Numbered from the stretch's first letter, positions 20,280-32,219 are shown. The stretch: DNA of 64,000 nt from Phymatolithon calcareum (GCA_977006965.1 OZ345376.1:868001-932000); one strand, 5' to 3'. Program-made: numbers and translations. Notes: generated from the letters alone by a model not told the origin.

Positions 20280-21144
20280 CCGTTCGGCCGCACGACCATC
20301 CGTTTCAACGAGTGTCCTGGATATTGTCATACCCAACTCGAAGCCCGCAGTAACCGCCACAAGAGCCGGTCCAGCGGCGACCAACACTGAACCTAAATCA
20401 AATGTCTCGGAAGACACCTAGCTCAGGATCATAGCACCTGCCAAGCCGTGAGCTCACGCATCTCAACGGCGAGAAACCAAGGTGCATCCGTACAACATCT
20501 GCCTCCGTCCGCTCGACCGCATCGAGAAATCGTTTCTTTTGTTTCCCCCACCCTCCCATCCCCTTTGCGTTCTTGTAGATTAGTACAGGGAAGGCGGAAG
20601 CCCAAGGTTTGACCAGGTCGAACTCTGGATGGAGCTCCTCAGATGCACTGGGTCAGGCCCGGCAGCATTATAGGATGCGATTTCCTAGAGGGCTCCTCCA
20701 CCCGTCGACCACACATTACCGACACAGCTTTATTGCGTTCACTAAAGATCTGAAGATCTGGCACCTAGCGGAGATCGAGATAATATAAATTTGACTGGAT
20801 CAAGGTACAGTACTAGTACTGTGTATCTCGATCCAGTCAACTTGGCCGTCCTCTCATCTGTGAAAACCTCTCGCTTGATGTTTCCTTTTCTTCGGCGGAT
20901 ACGTACCGGCTCTTATCAAAAATTTAATAATAAATCTGATTTTGTGCGACTTTCGCATTTTCCGGTAGCCCCCGGAGAAAAACGACGGGAATTCTTTCGA
21001 AGTCCCAACCCCTGGGACAAAAAAATGAATCGAGAAGCAGAGCAGTCCGTCCACTCCGATCTCTAGTCGTGAGAAATTTAAGATTTTCCACCTGAGGGCT
21101 GGAAGGCGACTCGACGTTTAGCCTCTATCGGCGTCCTAATAACC
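20280..21144. other. Spacer with a palindromic hairpin; minus-strand frames unassigned
   Basis: Minus frames at 20640-20280 are open but broken and carry no motif I can name; they may belong to an older element split by LINE Z. At 20792-20842 a palindrome pairs TTGACTGGATC with GATCCAGTCAA and TACAGTA with TACTGTG around CTAG. An ATATAAAT word lies just upstream. Confidence 0.4.
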
Positions 21145-22074
21145 ATGACCGAAGCCACCCTTCCCCACCGGCCAGCAATTGCATTGGTAGGAAACCCGGG
21201 CGATGGGAAAAGCTCTCTTCTCAACGGACGCGCTGGAAGTCCTCAGTTCAGAAGCGGGCCCAACTTATGTGAAGGTCTGACACAAGTTCTGCAAGCGTTT
21301 CCAGTGGGGAACTTGACGCTGTATGACACCCCCGGTCTTTGCGATATCACGAGAACTAGGCAAGCAGGCGAAGCGCTGGACAAGTTACTCTCCGAAAATG
21401 TCGTACTAAAAATTGCGTTCGTTGTAACTTTGGATGTAGGTTGAGTGAGAAAAAGCGGCACTCTCACGATAAAGCTTGTACTCGATACTATTTCCGTTGA
21501 CACAAACGAACGGTTCGGGGTGATAATCAACATGATGGAAGAGAGTGTTGAGATCATGGTACGAGAAAGGCCGGAAACGGAATGCAGAATGCGAAAACTA
21601 TTGACGGATGATCGAAAGACAAGCCACTGGTGCCACGTGCCAATGGAGACCTCTTTTGTGGGGGCAAAAAATGAATGCCACACGACACCGGCGTTGAACC
21701 TACTTTTCCATGGTCTTCCCGTGACGAAGCCATTGTACACCATGGTTTTCAGCGATGCAGCTCAGAATTTGGAGAAGCTTCTGGAGGCTGCGGAGCTTCA
21801 CATCAGCGAAATCGAGAATGCCAAGGGAGAAGAATTAGTGACGGCTGACTTTGAGCTACAAAAGCTTTATTTTGAAAAGAAAATCAGCACTCTGGAGCAA
21901 GCTCTGCTTGACGAAAAGTCGAAGAATGCACAGAGATCAAATGAAGTGCCAAATAGCGAGGAGGAAAAGAGAGAAGGGAGGGTGGCTCACGATCTGGGTG
22001 ACCCATTTATAGGTGTTAAGATGTTGAGAATCGACTGCCACATTTCTTTAACCGTCTCTACGTCCTGCATATGA
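21145..22074 (+). pseudogene. AIG1/IRG-like P-loop GTPase with one in-frame TGA
   Basis: The frame is 310 codons from ATG 21145 to TGA 22072, broken once by TGA at 21442-21444. Residues about 11-26 give ALVGNPGDGKSSLLNG, a G1/P-loop. YDTPGLCDI near residue 60 is G3. VLKIAFVVTLD is the strand before the stop, and FGVIINMME lies at the G4/G5 region. The C-terminal third is helical and Glu/Lys rich, probably coiled coil. The context suggests the stop replaces an Arg codon (CGA to TGA). Families of this type bind GTP and often act at membranes or in stress and immunity. It could be a recent pseudogene or a read-through; I favour pseudogene. Confidence 0.7.
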
Positions 22075-22954
22075 TCGAGATGTCAATCCGATAGTGATAG
22101 ACCGATAACAGCCTTTGCCTTGTTATCGTTTTGCCGCCAAGGTTTGAAACCGTCCGAGTCTCGTGCCGATGGATCTCATCGAGTTCGCGAAACGATTGTA
22201 CTAGACTAATTTTCTGTTTCCAAGAGTGGAAAATATTCTCGTTTAACTTTTTAACCTTCAGCGTTCCTTGCCAGTTGTCCATATTGGATCTGGGGCTGTC
22301 TTGAAAATCTTTTCAAAGATCCTTTCGGGAAGTCCACTGCGATTCAAGACAAAGTCAACTTTCAAGGCAATCTATCCAGTATAAGAATTCGCTTCGAGTC
22401 GATGTGACCCGTACAATGAGAGAAGAGTACTACTCTTGAGGTTGTTCGAGGAGATAAAATTCGTACGGAACCCAGTACAAGCGTGCCCACTACGGACTTG
22501 CCAAAGGGTTATGCACCACAGTGGTAGTAATTGAGTAGGGAGACACAAGAACGTATGCTCCGAAGAACCAGGCGTAATGCCAAAACAGATCACAATCGTA
22601 GCAAACACACTAGAGAGGTATATTTCCAGAACGTGCGAGTACTGTAAAAAGAGCTCCAAGAAGCTAAACTTTCAGCATAAACGATCGAGTTTTAGAAGTG
22701 CAAAAAATCCATGCCCTCCCTACAGATCATCGATGATGTGAACTGCATACTCTCCAACTGCGAGATGAAGAATACTGCTATATTTCAAGACATTCTGTAC
22801 GAAATGTTCGAGGGTTAAGGACTGCCTATTAAGCAAAGCTAGAGTATCTCGCTCGGAGAAGTTATAGAAAACTCATGACGTTTATGGAATGAGTATGAGA
22901 TCTGCGAAAGGGAACAACACGCCCCCATTCGAAGAAACGTTCTAAGGGAGCCGA
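22075..22954. other. Unassigned region upstream of the DIRS-like remnant
   Basis: This is where the RT of a DIRS-type element would be expected, but I see no RT motif in any frame, only short open stretches. It may be the RT part decayed beyond recognition or unrelated DNA. Confidence 0.3.
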
Positions 22955-23159
22955 ATGTATTGCGAAAACAGTGAATCGAACTTCAGATGTTCCCGCGGGC
23001 GAGCTCAAACAGATCGTAGCCATGCTCCTGTGGATTGGATTTGGACGAGGACAGCTATTATCCATCTTCCGTTTCGTTTTCATTCGTCTCGAGCTCGTCC
23101 AATATCCGCATTACTCGATGCTTGCATTTTGAAAGAGCTGCAACAGTTCGGTTCGTTAA

Positions 23160-23560
23160 TATCGCTCGCGTGCATATCGCTTCACCGACCAGTTTGGAAA
23201 CCGGTCATTGCAACAGATGCATCCAAGAAGGCCGCCGTAAGGTCGAATTCACATTCTTCATCAGAATCAACGAAGAAATAATTGTAATCATCATGCTGCA
23301 ACTGTGGTCTCCTTCCAAGCAGTGAGTGTGCAACAAATTTTGCACAAACGCACAACTGGCAGAGAGCCTTCGCACACAATTGGTTCAAGGCAGCACACAT
23401 TAACATGTTAGAAGCCGAAGCCATCTTTATGGAAATGCGTAGGGCAGGCTCGCACAAATGCCGGATCGTCATTCGAAGCGACTCCCTTGCTGCGCTCGCG
23501 GCTTTCACCAAAGGCCATTCGTCGTCACCAGAACTCTTACACCAGACAAGACGGTTCGCT
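23160..23560 (+). pseudogene. RNase H domain of the DIRS-like element
   Basis: Two frames give PVWKPVIATDASKK (first catalytic Asp), then INMLEAEAIFMEM (catalytic Glu), then IVIRSDSLAALAAFTKGHSS followed by SPELL (third Asp). The spacing and the KGHSSSPELL end resemble RNase H of DIRS/Ngaro/PAT elements more than Ty3 or LINE RNase H. A frameshift and stop separate the first Asp from the rest. Confidence 0.6.
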
Positions 23561-23626
23561 TCCTTATATATTCTGTATTAACTGGACGTATTATTCGTAA
23601 ACATAAACTCCACGGCCCATCGAGAC

Positions 23627-24810
23627 ATGCATAGCAAACCTTCCCCTGGACCCTCGGTGGAAGCAGGGAACTTTTTTGCATGCGTTGACCGAAATATGCT
23701 CTTGAGAAACACCGGTGCAACTTTAAATGACCCGAGAGCCTCGTTCCCTACTAGCGTCGCGACAAGAGCCGTTTCAATAATCGAGAAGCAGCGGAGACTT
23801 AAGCAAATCAAGCATCATTGTTTGGGCAAACATCTCCAGCCTTTGCGCTCCGCCCATTGCGTCTGCCGTGTTTGGTGTACTTCAGATCCAAGACAAAAAG
23901 CGCAGAAAACTCTAGATGGAATCTGTGATGTTTACGATCGCTTCCAGTTGATGGCAAACACCCTAAAACCGAGCACACATAGGGATTTTGCGAACGCCCA
24001 TTCCGAGCTAATGGCATCCATCAATGCACATCTACATCTAGAAGCCAATATTGACGAAATTCTGGCCAAATTCATCAAGGCCTGCCACAGTGATAATGCT
24101 GCAGCAGGAAGCCGGAAGATTGCAGTAAATGCATTGCACGCAATATTTCATCGACTTCCACACTTGCGAAGCTACTTTCCAACACCGAGAATGGCTCTTA
24201 AAGTTTGCTCTAAAAAGATGAAACCAAAGCCAGTAACACCTCTAACAAAGAAACTTTTGTATGCCATGGTCGAGTGAGTAATAAAGGTGAAGGAGATTGA
24301 CGCAGCCGCCTGCCTCACGTGTCATGGTCAGGATATCTGGGAGCATCGGAAGCATTAATTTTACTATTTGAAGATGAGGGAGACATCAGAATTGGAGACG
24401 TGGCAGGCCGTGCCCTCGGAATATTGATTCGAGAGTCAAAAACTGGGTCGCAGCATTTTGTCGCCATTCGCGACGCCGGTGCAAGGTATCGACTACAGAG
24501 ATTTATAGAACGTTAGAGACCCTTTTCTCAAGCAAATACATTCCAGAAAATCGTCCGCGTACAGTACAGAAAGTAACTCTGCCTCTTCAACGTCACGCCG
24601 CCTCCCTTGGTCTTGAAGGGCTAAACATCACAACTCATTCAACACGTATCGGCGGAGCGCTCTACGATTACATTCACGGAGAATCCTCAGCATCAATTGC
24701 GTTCACTAGGCGATGGGCGTGCTCTAAGTTGGCTAAGCATTATCTTACCAACGGCCGCTTACATCTTATGATGCTCAAGTTCTCAACTGAAGAGTCTGCA
24801 AATTTTTGAA
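23627..24810 (+). pseudogene. Tyrosine recombinase (integrase) of the DIRS-like element
   Basis: The first frame (23627-24277, 216 codons) ends in RSYFPTPRMALKV and KPVTPLTKKLLYAM, typical of the linker into the catalytic domain. The next frame (24319-24516) has DIRIGDVAGRALGILIRESKTG, the beta strands with the catalytic Lys of SKT. The last frame (about 24585-24810) has LNITTHSTRIGGALYDYIHG, the H-x-x-R box followed by GGA. It then reads FTRRWACSKLAKHYLTNG, with a W and the probable nucleophilic Tyr at the end. The first catalytic Arg cannot be placed with certainty. Two frameshifts are needed. Confidence 0.65.
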
Positions 24811-25789
24811 TCATTCTCCAGATACGCACAGCATTTTATTCACAAGGCCAGACAATATGAACGCAACAAAACAGCAGCGTGATAGCGTTAAAGCAACTGC
24901 ACGTTGTGCAAGCAAAGCAAGCACACCAGCAACGCACGCAAAGCTTTGGTTACCCTTGGGGCAAAATTGGGATGATATCTGGCTCTCTAGCACTGCAGTT
25001 GGCGATCAGCTGCGTATGAGGCTCCCAAATTTTCTGGGCCGATGTTATAGCAGTCTAGCAAGGGGCCGAGGACAGAATTCTCTCCGGCCAGGTGAGTAGG
25101 ACAGCTTTTCCATGAAATCCAAGCTGTCCCAAGGCTAAGTACGAAGAATATCTGTGACGAGGGATTGCTCTGTGGAGAGATATTTGCACCCTCTTCGACA
25201 GAATGAACTAAGCGCCATACAAGCACACTTCGAAGGGTTCCGAAGGGCACGATTTTTGTAAAGTATTTACTAATTACAATTTTTGGTTCGTTAGAAAGCA
25301 GAGGCCGAGCTTGGTAAAGATACGACGTTAGTTTTTTGCTCGGTACAATCCTTGGAGCTGATCAGAGCGATGATGAGCTACCTTTCGCGGGAAATACACA
25401 TAATCTGAGGGTACGAAAAGCCCATAAAACACCATTATGGTACATATTTACGGACGTATGTAGTATCGAATGCTGTGTTCCTTTCCGAAAGCACAGTACA
25501 TGGACATGTTTATATTTGCTCTCAGCACATGACGCTGATAATCGAGAATTGCGCACAGAGGGGTGGGCACCTTCCATTATCGAAAAGGGGACCTTCCAAT
25601 CTCCGTTTAGGTTCCACGTTACATTTATTCTCGTAGCGCCATGCTCCAAAAGAACCCGACGCCACATGGGAGAGAAAATCCTAAGAGAGGAGAGAGAAGA
25701 AAAGAGCTGGAGAGACAAGAGAAAAAGAGGGGTAAAGAAACACAAGCGAACAAAACCCCCAATAGATAGGGGACACTAGACAGAGTAAG
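24811..25789. other. Unassigned region
   Basis: A 97-codon (24806-25099) and a 147-codon (25336-25779) plus frame are open. The latter ends in a Lys/Arg/Glu-rich tail. An overlapping minus frame (25745-25362) is also open. None shows a known domain, and no codon-use or promoter cue favours one of them. Confidence 0.3.
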
Positions 25790-26265
25790 CATGTAGAAGT
25801 CGGCATCGTCTCCCGAAGCGACCTTGTCTCGGTCGTATACCTTGAGACAGGCGCGCGAAAAGTGTAAAGGGACTTTGAATGCGATTGTCATCGAATTGGC
25901 TTGTGCGGCAAAACGGTTGCGGTCAGGAAAGGTTGGGAAGTCACCGACTACGCGTGCTGGAAGGGCTTCACAGCCGTGACGAGTGTAGGATCCAAGCATT
26001 CAAGACGAAGTACAGAAACCTCCGGGGGGCAGGGACGACGTCATCCTCAGACGGCGACCTTGGCTTGGCCGTCGACCTTCGAACTAACACACGAAAAAGG
26101 GAAAAGGTAACTTGAGAGAAGTTGTCTCTGTGCTGGCATGCATGATGACTGTTGCGAAAAAGAAGGTTGGGTAGAGCTCCGACTCCGCGTGGTCGAAGGG
26201 CCGTGCAGGCGAATTTAAGAGTTCTACGAGCCGAGCATTCGAGACGAAATCCGGAACTCCACACC
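25790..26265 (-). repeat. Diverged tandem duplication, period about 240 bp
   Basis: Bases 25790-26028 and 26035-26265 align along their length, with shared blocks such as GGTTGGG-AG, CCGACT-CGCGTG and AGCATTC-AGACGAA. On the minus strand both copies give related peptides (C-AL-R-VG--P ... V--HFSRA / V-FSLFRV ... SGDD / SEDD), though not in one continuous frame. It looks like a decayed protein repeat of unknown function. Confidence 0.5.
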
Positions 26266-27765
26266 TTCCTTTACTCAGAGGAAGGAACTAACTAGAATAT
26301 ATATAGTACAACGTGCGCAAAGACAGCAATGCAGCGCACATACAGACGAGAGACACGTGCACGTTTGGCTCAACAGTGCACCTACCACGAGAAGCATGAC
26401 TATGGCGATCCAAATTGTGCGGCGTACAGTCGCGAGAGGAAAAAGCGAACGCCTTGTGACAGCGACATAACAACGGTCAATACACTACTCTGGAACTCTT
26501 TGGGTAGAAATCATTTAATTTGAAAATCGATTTCCACCAGGTGACGTTTTCGGGCGTGCAAATCTCCGCCCATTCTTTCGTGACGGTTCTGTTAAGACAT
26601 TTTATTTTAAATAATTTTATACAGCTGTAACTTAACCTTAAATACTTACAGTCCTATCTTTGAGGCGCTCTCACTGGCCGAAGAATGCTCATAAACTGGA
26701 TAAAGGTTTCAATCATGTGGTTATTTTCGACTAAGCGGTTTTGATAAATAACAAAAAGGTTTCTTCTTTTCTCCTTTTTTTCATTCATAATGTCATCTGG
26801 AGTCTACAAGTTTGCAGACGATCGACTCCAGTGCTCCGTTTCTGTTCAATTTTTACCTTTTCGTCTTGCCGTGTCATTATTCACACTGTCTTTGATTTAG
26901 AGGGGAAAAAACGCTAGGTCTGTGGATTGTCGACAGGTTGCCGATGGATTCGAAACAATATATTATATCTAACTGCAAGGTTTCGGGGACAAGCAGTCGA
27001 GTTGCAGTTGAAGAGAGATTTCAGTCCAGGGTGGCCTGTCGTAACATGAAGTGTACAGACACACCTATTTGCGGGGACAATGAGTCACTAATATTTGGAC
27101 AGATGAAATGTATTATAATGTACTGATATACTTACAGTGCAACAAAAGGCAAAAAACAAACGAAAAATAAGGGTATGCAACTTTGAGGATTACAATTGGC
27201 TTCCAGTTTGCATTCTTGTAGCTGACCTTACAATTTAGATATTTTAGGTCGATTTTCGCTCGTGAACAGCGTTCTGATTTCATTTCTTCAAAAATTTAAA
27301 TTAGAAGTGTTGGAGTTAGAAGCGGTGTACCGTACATGCTGATTTTATCACAGACTGAGTATTCGTGGTTCAAATGTAGTGAAGAAAACTACTCAATTTG
27401 CTTTTCTTGATGATACTATGCCAGGTTCAAAATACGAAGCTCGAAGAAATATCAAATCCGCTATTTATTTCATGCAAAAGAAACTGATGCCAATGGCTTC
27501 GGAACATTCCGACTTTTCGATTTCCACCTTCATCTTAGAGGAGATGGCTTGTTCGCTGCAGCCGGAGTACGCGAAAAACAGGGCGATAAATACGAAAAGT
27601 ATGATAACCATCGCTTAGGTGAGTGAAACGCGCTTCTTCTCTGGGGATGTGAAGTCAGCCAGCGGCTAAAAAAAGCACGCACTCTGGTCAAAAACACACA
27701 AAATTTGGACGTCAGCCATACTGTTGAAATCTGTACAGTATCCGCTATCCCATGCACGGCGTTTT
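26266..27765. other. AT-rich region without supported gene
   Basis: Only short frames occur (longest 79 codons, 27379-27618 plus, no motif). Base composition is more AT-rich than its neighbours around 26600-27400. Confidence 0.35.
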
Positions 27766-27983
27766 GTGGCGTCCAACACCACTATCATACCCTCCATTTC
27801 CTATAAGACTAGCTCCCTTCAAATTGTCATTACAGCTTTCATTTACAGCAAGCCCTTACAGATAGCATTACGGTCATTACAGTGCCGTAGGTTTCGATGC
27901 GTACTTATACCATGGAGGATCACCAAGGGCAAACTCTAGAACCGCTGCTTACAGCTGCTTTACATAGCTTACAGCTTACAGAA
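27766..27983 (+). repeat. Left arm of a 220-bp inverted repeat, TTACAG-rich
   Basis: This block is the reverse complement of 33594-33812 at roughly 85% identity. Shared words are GTGGCGTCCAAC, AACTAGCTCCC-GCAAATTGTCATTACAGCTT and TAGGTTTCGATGCGTACTTA. TTACAG recurs about eight times. No coding or TSD signature was found. The two arms flank 5.6 kb containing the dead Copia element. Confidence 0.85.
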
Positions 27984-28215
27984 AACAGGGCTTTATGCCA
28001 CGTTTTTCGAAAAATCGCCAGATTCCTCCAGCGTTGATTTGGACGCCGCTCAAGCTGCAAGATGCGAAGTAAGAACTTGGCGAACAATTCTTTGCAAATA
28101 GAGTTATAGACGTTATTGAAACGCCAATATACTTTTTCTCGCAATCTTCTCGGGTTGGGGATGCATATGAGTACCTTGTGAGAAGACTAATACCCAATCA
28201 TGAGCGCTGGAGAGA

Positions 28216-28490
28216 TATTCCTATCCTATGATGCATGCACCCGCGTGCTGCACAGGATCCCTTCGGTTCCTGCGAAGGGATCCGTCCCGAAAGGGGCTTC
28301 CAGGAAGCAGAGAAAGCGCTTGGGAAGCAATATGTTATTCCACCTATAACGCAGTGAACAATAGCCGGCGAAGGCAGGACAACCATCACGGACGTGGTAA
28401 TGCGGGCCAGAGAACTCCCATGGAACTGGCTTGGACGCATTCTTAGAATGGACAAGTGGGGCCTGGTCCGCAAGACGCTGCTACAATGCG
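28216..28490 (+). pseudogene. LINE C-terminal domain remnant (WLGRILRMD motif)
   Basis: A plus frame near 28386-28480 reads TDVVMRARELPWNWLGRI followed by LRMD and LVRKTLL. This W-LG-ILRM segment is common near the C-terminus of CR1/RTE-type and other LINE proteins. The preceding 130 bp (28216-28345) match 62577-62690, and the motif itself matches 63640-63798. It is a fragment only. Confidence 0.6.
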
Positions 28491-29332
28491 TCAGACCAAC
28501 GTCAGAATCACTCTTTACAATACGAGAAATCCGCAGTCAAACTCGCTAACGATAGCATAGAAGGTAAGAAACTTAGACCCTAGAATCGCTGCTAGCCCCA
28601 CTAGGGGAAAGGAAAAAGGAATAAAACTTTCTTTCGGCTTCGTCGGCTAATGGTCTCTCCGTTATTCTCGATAGCAATCTTTGTCGAAGAAGTATCAAGG
28701 TTTGTCTCAGTTATATACAAGTGTCAAAACACTCAGCGGACAGAAGCTGCCTTAGCAATAGATTATGATCCGATTAACCCCCCGCCTTGTTTATTAACAG
28801 GCCGAAGTTGCCGGCGTGGAAGAGGACGAGGGGATCAATTTCAAAGCATATCATTCACATCGCCAAGGCAAAGACTTTTCATTACAATCTCACCATTTCG
28901 GTGAAGAACAAACCTTCGCCGCTAACGGGAGGCGAGACCCCGTATCCAACGTCGCAAGTAGGGCTAGAAACCAGTTAGCTGTCCGACGACCTGCTGGTGT
29001 CTCTGCAAAATGCAATCGAACCCGTACGAGTTTTGTGTTTAGTACTTGCGTTCCTGGCAAAACATTCTGACATTTCCTGCCATAATATGCAGCCCGCTAC
29101 GTACATCTTGGAAACACAACGACACTGATCAGAAAGCGTGTGTTCACAGGATGAATAAAATACTTTCGCAACACTTGCGATTATGGATGAGCCCGGAAGT
29201 GAAGCCTGTTTTCGAGAAGAGCTTAACGAGATCAAGATTCAAATTGCGGCATTGGCACGAATTATGACGGTCTCCGAAGGCAGCATCCCTGGAAATCCTA
29301 TTTAATTCGTTCAGACCGCTCAAGGGATAGCG

Positions 29333-30920
29333 GTGACAGCTCACGCATTCAACAATTTTGACCCGGACAATTGCCATAATACTCTCGTGGACCCCAACCC
29401 TCTATCCAAGAAGGAACTTTGTGATTTTTCGAAGGAAGCGAATGGCTTTTATCGTACTGGGAATATATCTGATTTGAGCGAAATGATATACAGCTATTTT
29501 TCGCCTTGGAACGAATCTCATTTCAATACGTTGACGAAGAAAATTTGGCATGACTTCGACACGGTCTTCTGTCCAAGGGGTTAAACTTGAAGAAAGGTTC
29601 AGGATATTACATGGCTAAAGCTCTTTTTGAGTTTATCGATACTCAGAGGGCTGTATTACGGCCTACTAACCAATTCAATGCGATTTCAAATGCAACCACG
29701 GTACCACCTACGGCATCACCTACAGCGTCGCCATCGCCGCTCCCAGAGACATTGATTGGTGCAACTGCGGACTCTGGACTGCCACGCCCTCCTGATATGC
29801 CATCCCAAAGGAGCACCTGCATATCTTAAAGAGACTGTCAGGATTATCCACTCGGACGACCAAAACCATCCGATATGTCAAAATTTTTACGGCGTGACAT
29901 GCGGCATGCTGCGGCACCACATGAACCTCTTCGCCGAATTTACGGTACAATTATCAATGCATGTGCTCTATCCGATATAGAGATTGATAACCACTTTCTT
30001 CTGCTGAGAACATATTTCTCAAGGATGCTGCGCTGGTTTACTTCATGGACAGAGCGAATCACGTTGGAAAGAACGCGGATGAAGCCATGCTCGAGGATCG
30101 TTTTCTCGGACAAAGGGCGAAGCGTGTAAATGAACAGGTCTGGCATGAGCAATGTTTAGTGTTTTTCAAGCAAACTTTCGAATCAAAGAATCTCACTCTC
30201 TTAAAAGATGAGGTTTTGAATGACGTATTTGTACAAATTACCAGCCAATCTAACATGCGTACCGGCCCTGCCTCTGATGAAATTATATGCGGAGAGATCA
30301 TAGCTTCTGTTCGAGAAGTACCAATTTTCTTAGTTGCTGTCAAAATCCTCCAGAGGATTTGCAGTCATTGATGGCCGTCTTTAGAAGCTGATCCTTGGAA
30401 GCGGACAGAGCTGCGTGTCGTGCCGGTAGTACAAGTTCAGCGTTTACATCTACCCCTGGCGCGGAAGAAATTTCTCTATTAGATTGCCTCGGATATTATG
30501 TCGACCGTCAGCTGTACAAAAGACGAAAACATACCCGGCTTCGTGGCTATGGCAGAGGACAAGATCGCTGATTGAAACTTTTCCGCCTGAAGAAGTTTGT
30601 TCCTTCCGGCCTGCGCATTATTTGTTACAAGAAAGGATGTCATTCCTCCAAGCATCGTGACTGCTCGGCTGCACTGCTCGCTCACATTGCGCACGCTCTT
30701 GTTGCCGACACGCTCGATGATGGACCAACGTCTTCTAACGACAGCTGTGATGATGGTAACGATACAACCACCGAAGAGGAGGATGCGATTTCAAATATGG
30801 CTTTTGCCTCTCACGTCAATTCTGTTCCTGCAGTGGCATGTCTCGGTATGCCACGTGATGGAAAATCTGTAATAATCAACGGCGCAGTTATTGATACGTG
30901 TTCTTCGAAGCTTTCCACGA
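29333..30920 (+). pseudogene. Copia gag and protease remnant
   Basis: Broken frames cover this stretch (29333-29584, 30045-30371, 30572-31024). The last carries IICYKKGCHSSKHR, a degenerate C-x-x-C-type zinc knuckle, then an acidic linker. NGAVIDTCSSKLSTI follows, a protease-like D-T-x-S motif in which the usual Gly is Cys. I first read the preceding LGMPRDGKSVII as a P-loop; the position and order fit Copia protease better. Confidence 0.55.
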
Positions 30921-31273
30921 TTCTAAATGACCTTGCTTATGGCGCACAGGCTGCGAGCGTTGTTAGACAAAACCAGATTCCGGGGGACTGCCCATCGCAT
31001 TGGCCGTTTTTGTGTATGTGCTGAGACTTTGGGTTCTTTGAAGCTACCGTTCCTTTTCAGTGGAGAAATTTTCGAGATTGAGATTTACATGTCCCTGGAT
31101 CTGCATCAATCCCCTTTTCCGACAAGGATAGGGATTAGTTACCTAACTAAGTTCAAAAGCGTGACTCGTCGCATCGAAATCCTGAACACCCAAGTGTGGT
31201 CAAGCATATGAAAATCATAGAGATAGCACAGATTGAATATGTACCTAGTGGTACCCGGAAGTAGAGTGAACAA

Positions 31274-32165
31274 ATGGTCAGCTACTGCACAGCGTGCCAA
31301 CACAAAAGTGTTAAGCCGAGAAGGTTTCTATTTTCTGTGAAGGACCCTTGCGTGGGTAAGTTCCGCAACGTTATTGAGCTGGATGGTATGGCACTTCCGA
31401 TCCTTATATACTGCAGGTTTTTTACACGTGTATCCTGTTCCGGAAAGGGTTCTTCAGTGCCGCGGAGGCCTTTAAAGCGAGCGTCGCTCTTGGATAACGT
31501 ATACTCTAGCGCTCCGGACATTTTGGTGAACGACCAGGGATTCAGAATCTCTGCTATTAACTGTACTGAAGCCGCGGGCGAGCTGGGCATTGCTATGAAA
31601 GGCATACCAAAGGAATCCCACGAGCGAAATGTTGAGTTGGAAAGAAGTCATGCAGATTTCCGCGCTATTTACAAGAAGCTGAAAAGGGAGATGCCAAATG
31701 TTAGTGCGGCTGACAGAAAGTCCCTCAATCAATGATGAGCCAGACTCTTATATCGGAATCTGCCCAACTACGATGGTATTTGGTGTGTGCCCCAAGATAT
31801 CGAAGAGCGGTCACCGCGGGAGTATGGATACCCATGCAAAGATCAGACGCGATTGCACTGCTCTAGATTCTAAAATGAAGGCCCGAAGAATAATTAAAGA
31901 TAGTGCCCGAAAATACCACTCCCCGAACATGCACGAAGTGGAGAAAATACGACGTTTATCTCACGATTCCGATGTGCTGGGTTATCGCGAAAAGGCCGGT
32001 TGGAAGAAATACTCATCTGTGGAACTAAATAATGTCAAAGATACTCTTCCCAGTGGAAATACATGCTCGTTCGGCATTCACTGTGTACGTCAACTCTACG
32101 AAAACAACAAACATAGAGCTGAAGAACAGAATGAAAGTCTGCCTTCGCTCGTCAAGCACTCCTGA
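31274..32165 (+). pseudogene. Copia integrase remnant
   Basis: The frame 31274-31735 has CTACQHKSVKPRRFLFSVKD (end of the zinc-binding part), FRNVIELDGMA (first Asp), APDILVNDQGF (second Asp, D-Q-G) and GIPKESHERNVELERSHADF (third acidic residue region). The shifted frame 31698-32165 continues with TTMVFGVCPKI (a VFG-P box) and DVLGYREKAGWKKYSS (SH3-like C-terminal part). DDE residues seem present but the gene is split. Confidence 0.65.
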
Positions 32166-32219
32166 CACTTTCTGAAGAGAGCATATAGCCATTTGTCTGG
32201 CTGCCACAGTCCCGTGAGG

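Larger units (their letters stand above)
22955..24810 (+). mobile_element. DIRS-like retroelement remnant (RNase H followed by tyrosine recombinase)
   Basis: RNase H motifs (about 23186-23530) are followed within 100 bp by a tyrosine-recombinase-type region (23627-24810) on the same strand. This order is characteristic of DIRS-type elements, which integrate with a tyrosine recombinase instead of a DDE integrase. No terminal repeats were found, and both domains contain frameshifts or stops. The RT is missing or unrecognisable. Confidence 0.65.

Noticed and set aside
30840-30890. P-loop-like LGMPRDGKSVIING as a second GTPase
   Set aside because: It sits between a degenerate gag zinc knuckle and a D-T-x-S protease motif, followed by Copia integrase and RT; the order explains it better as Copia.
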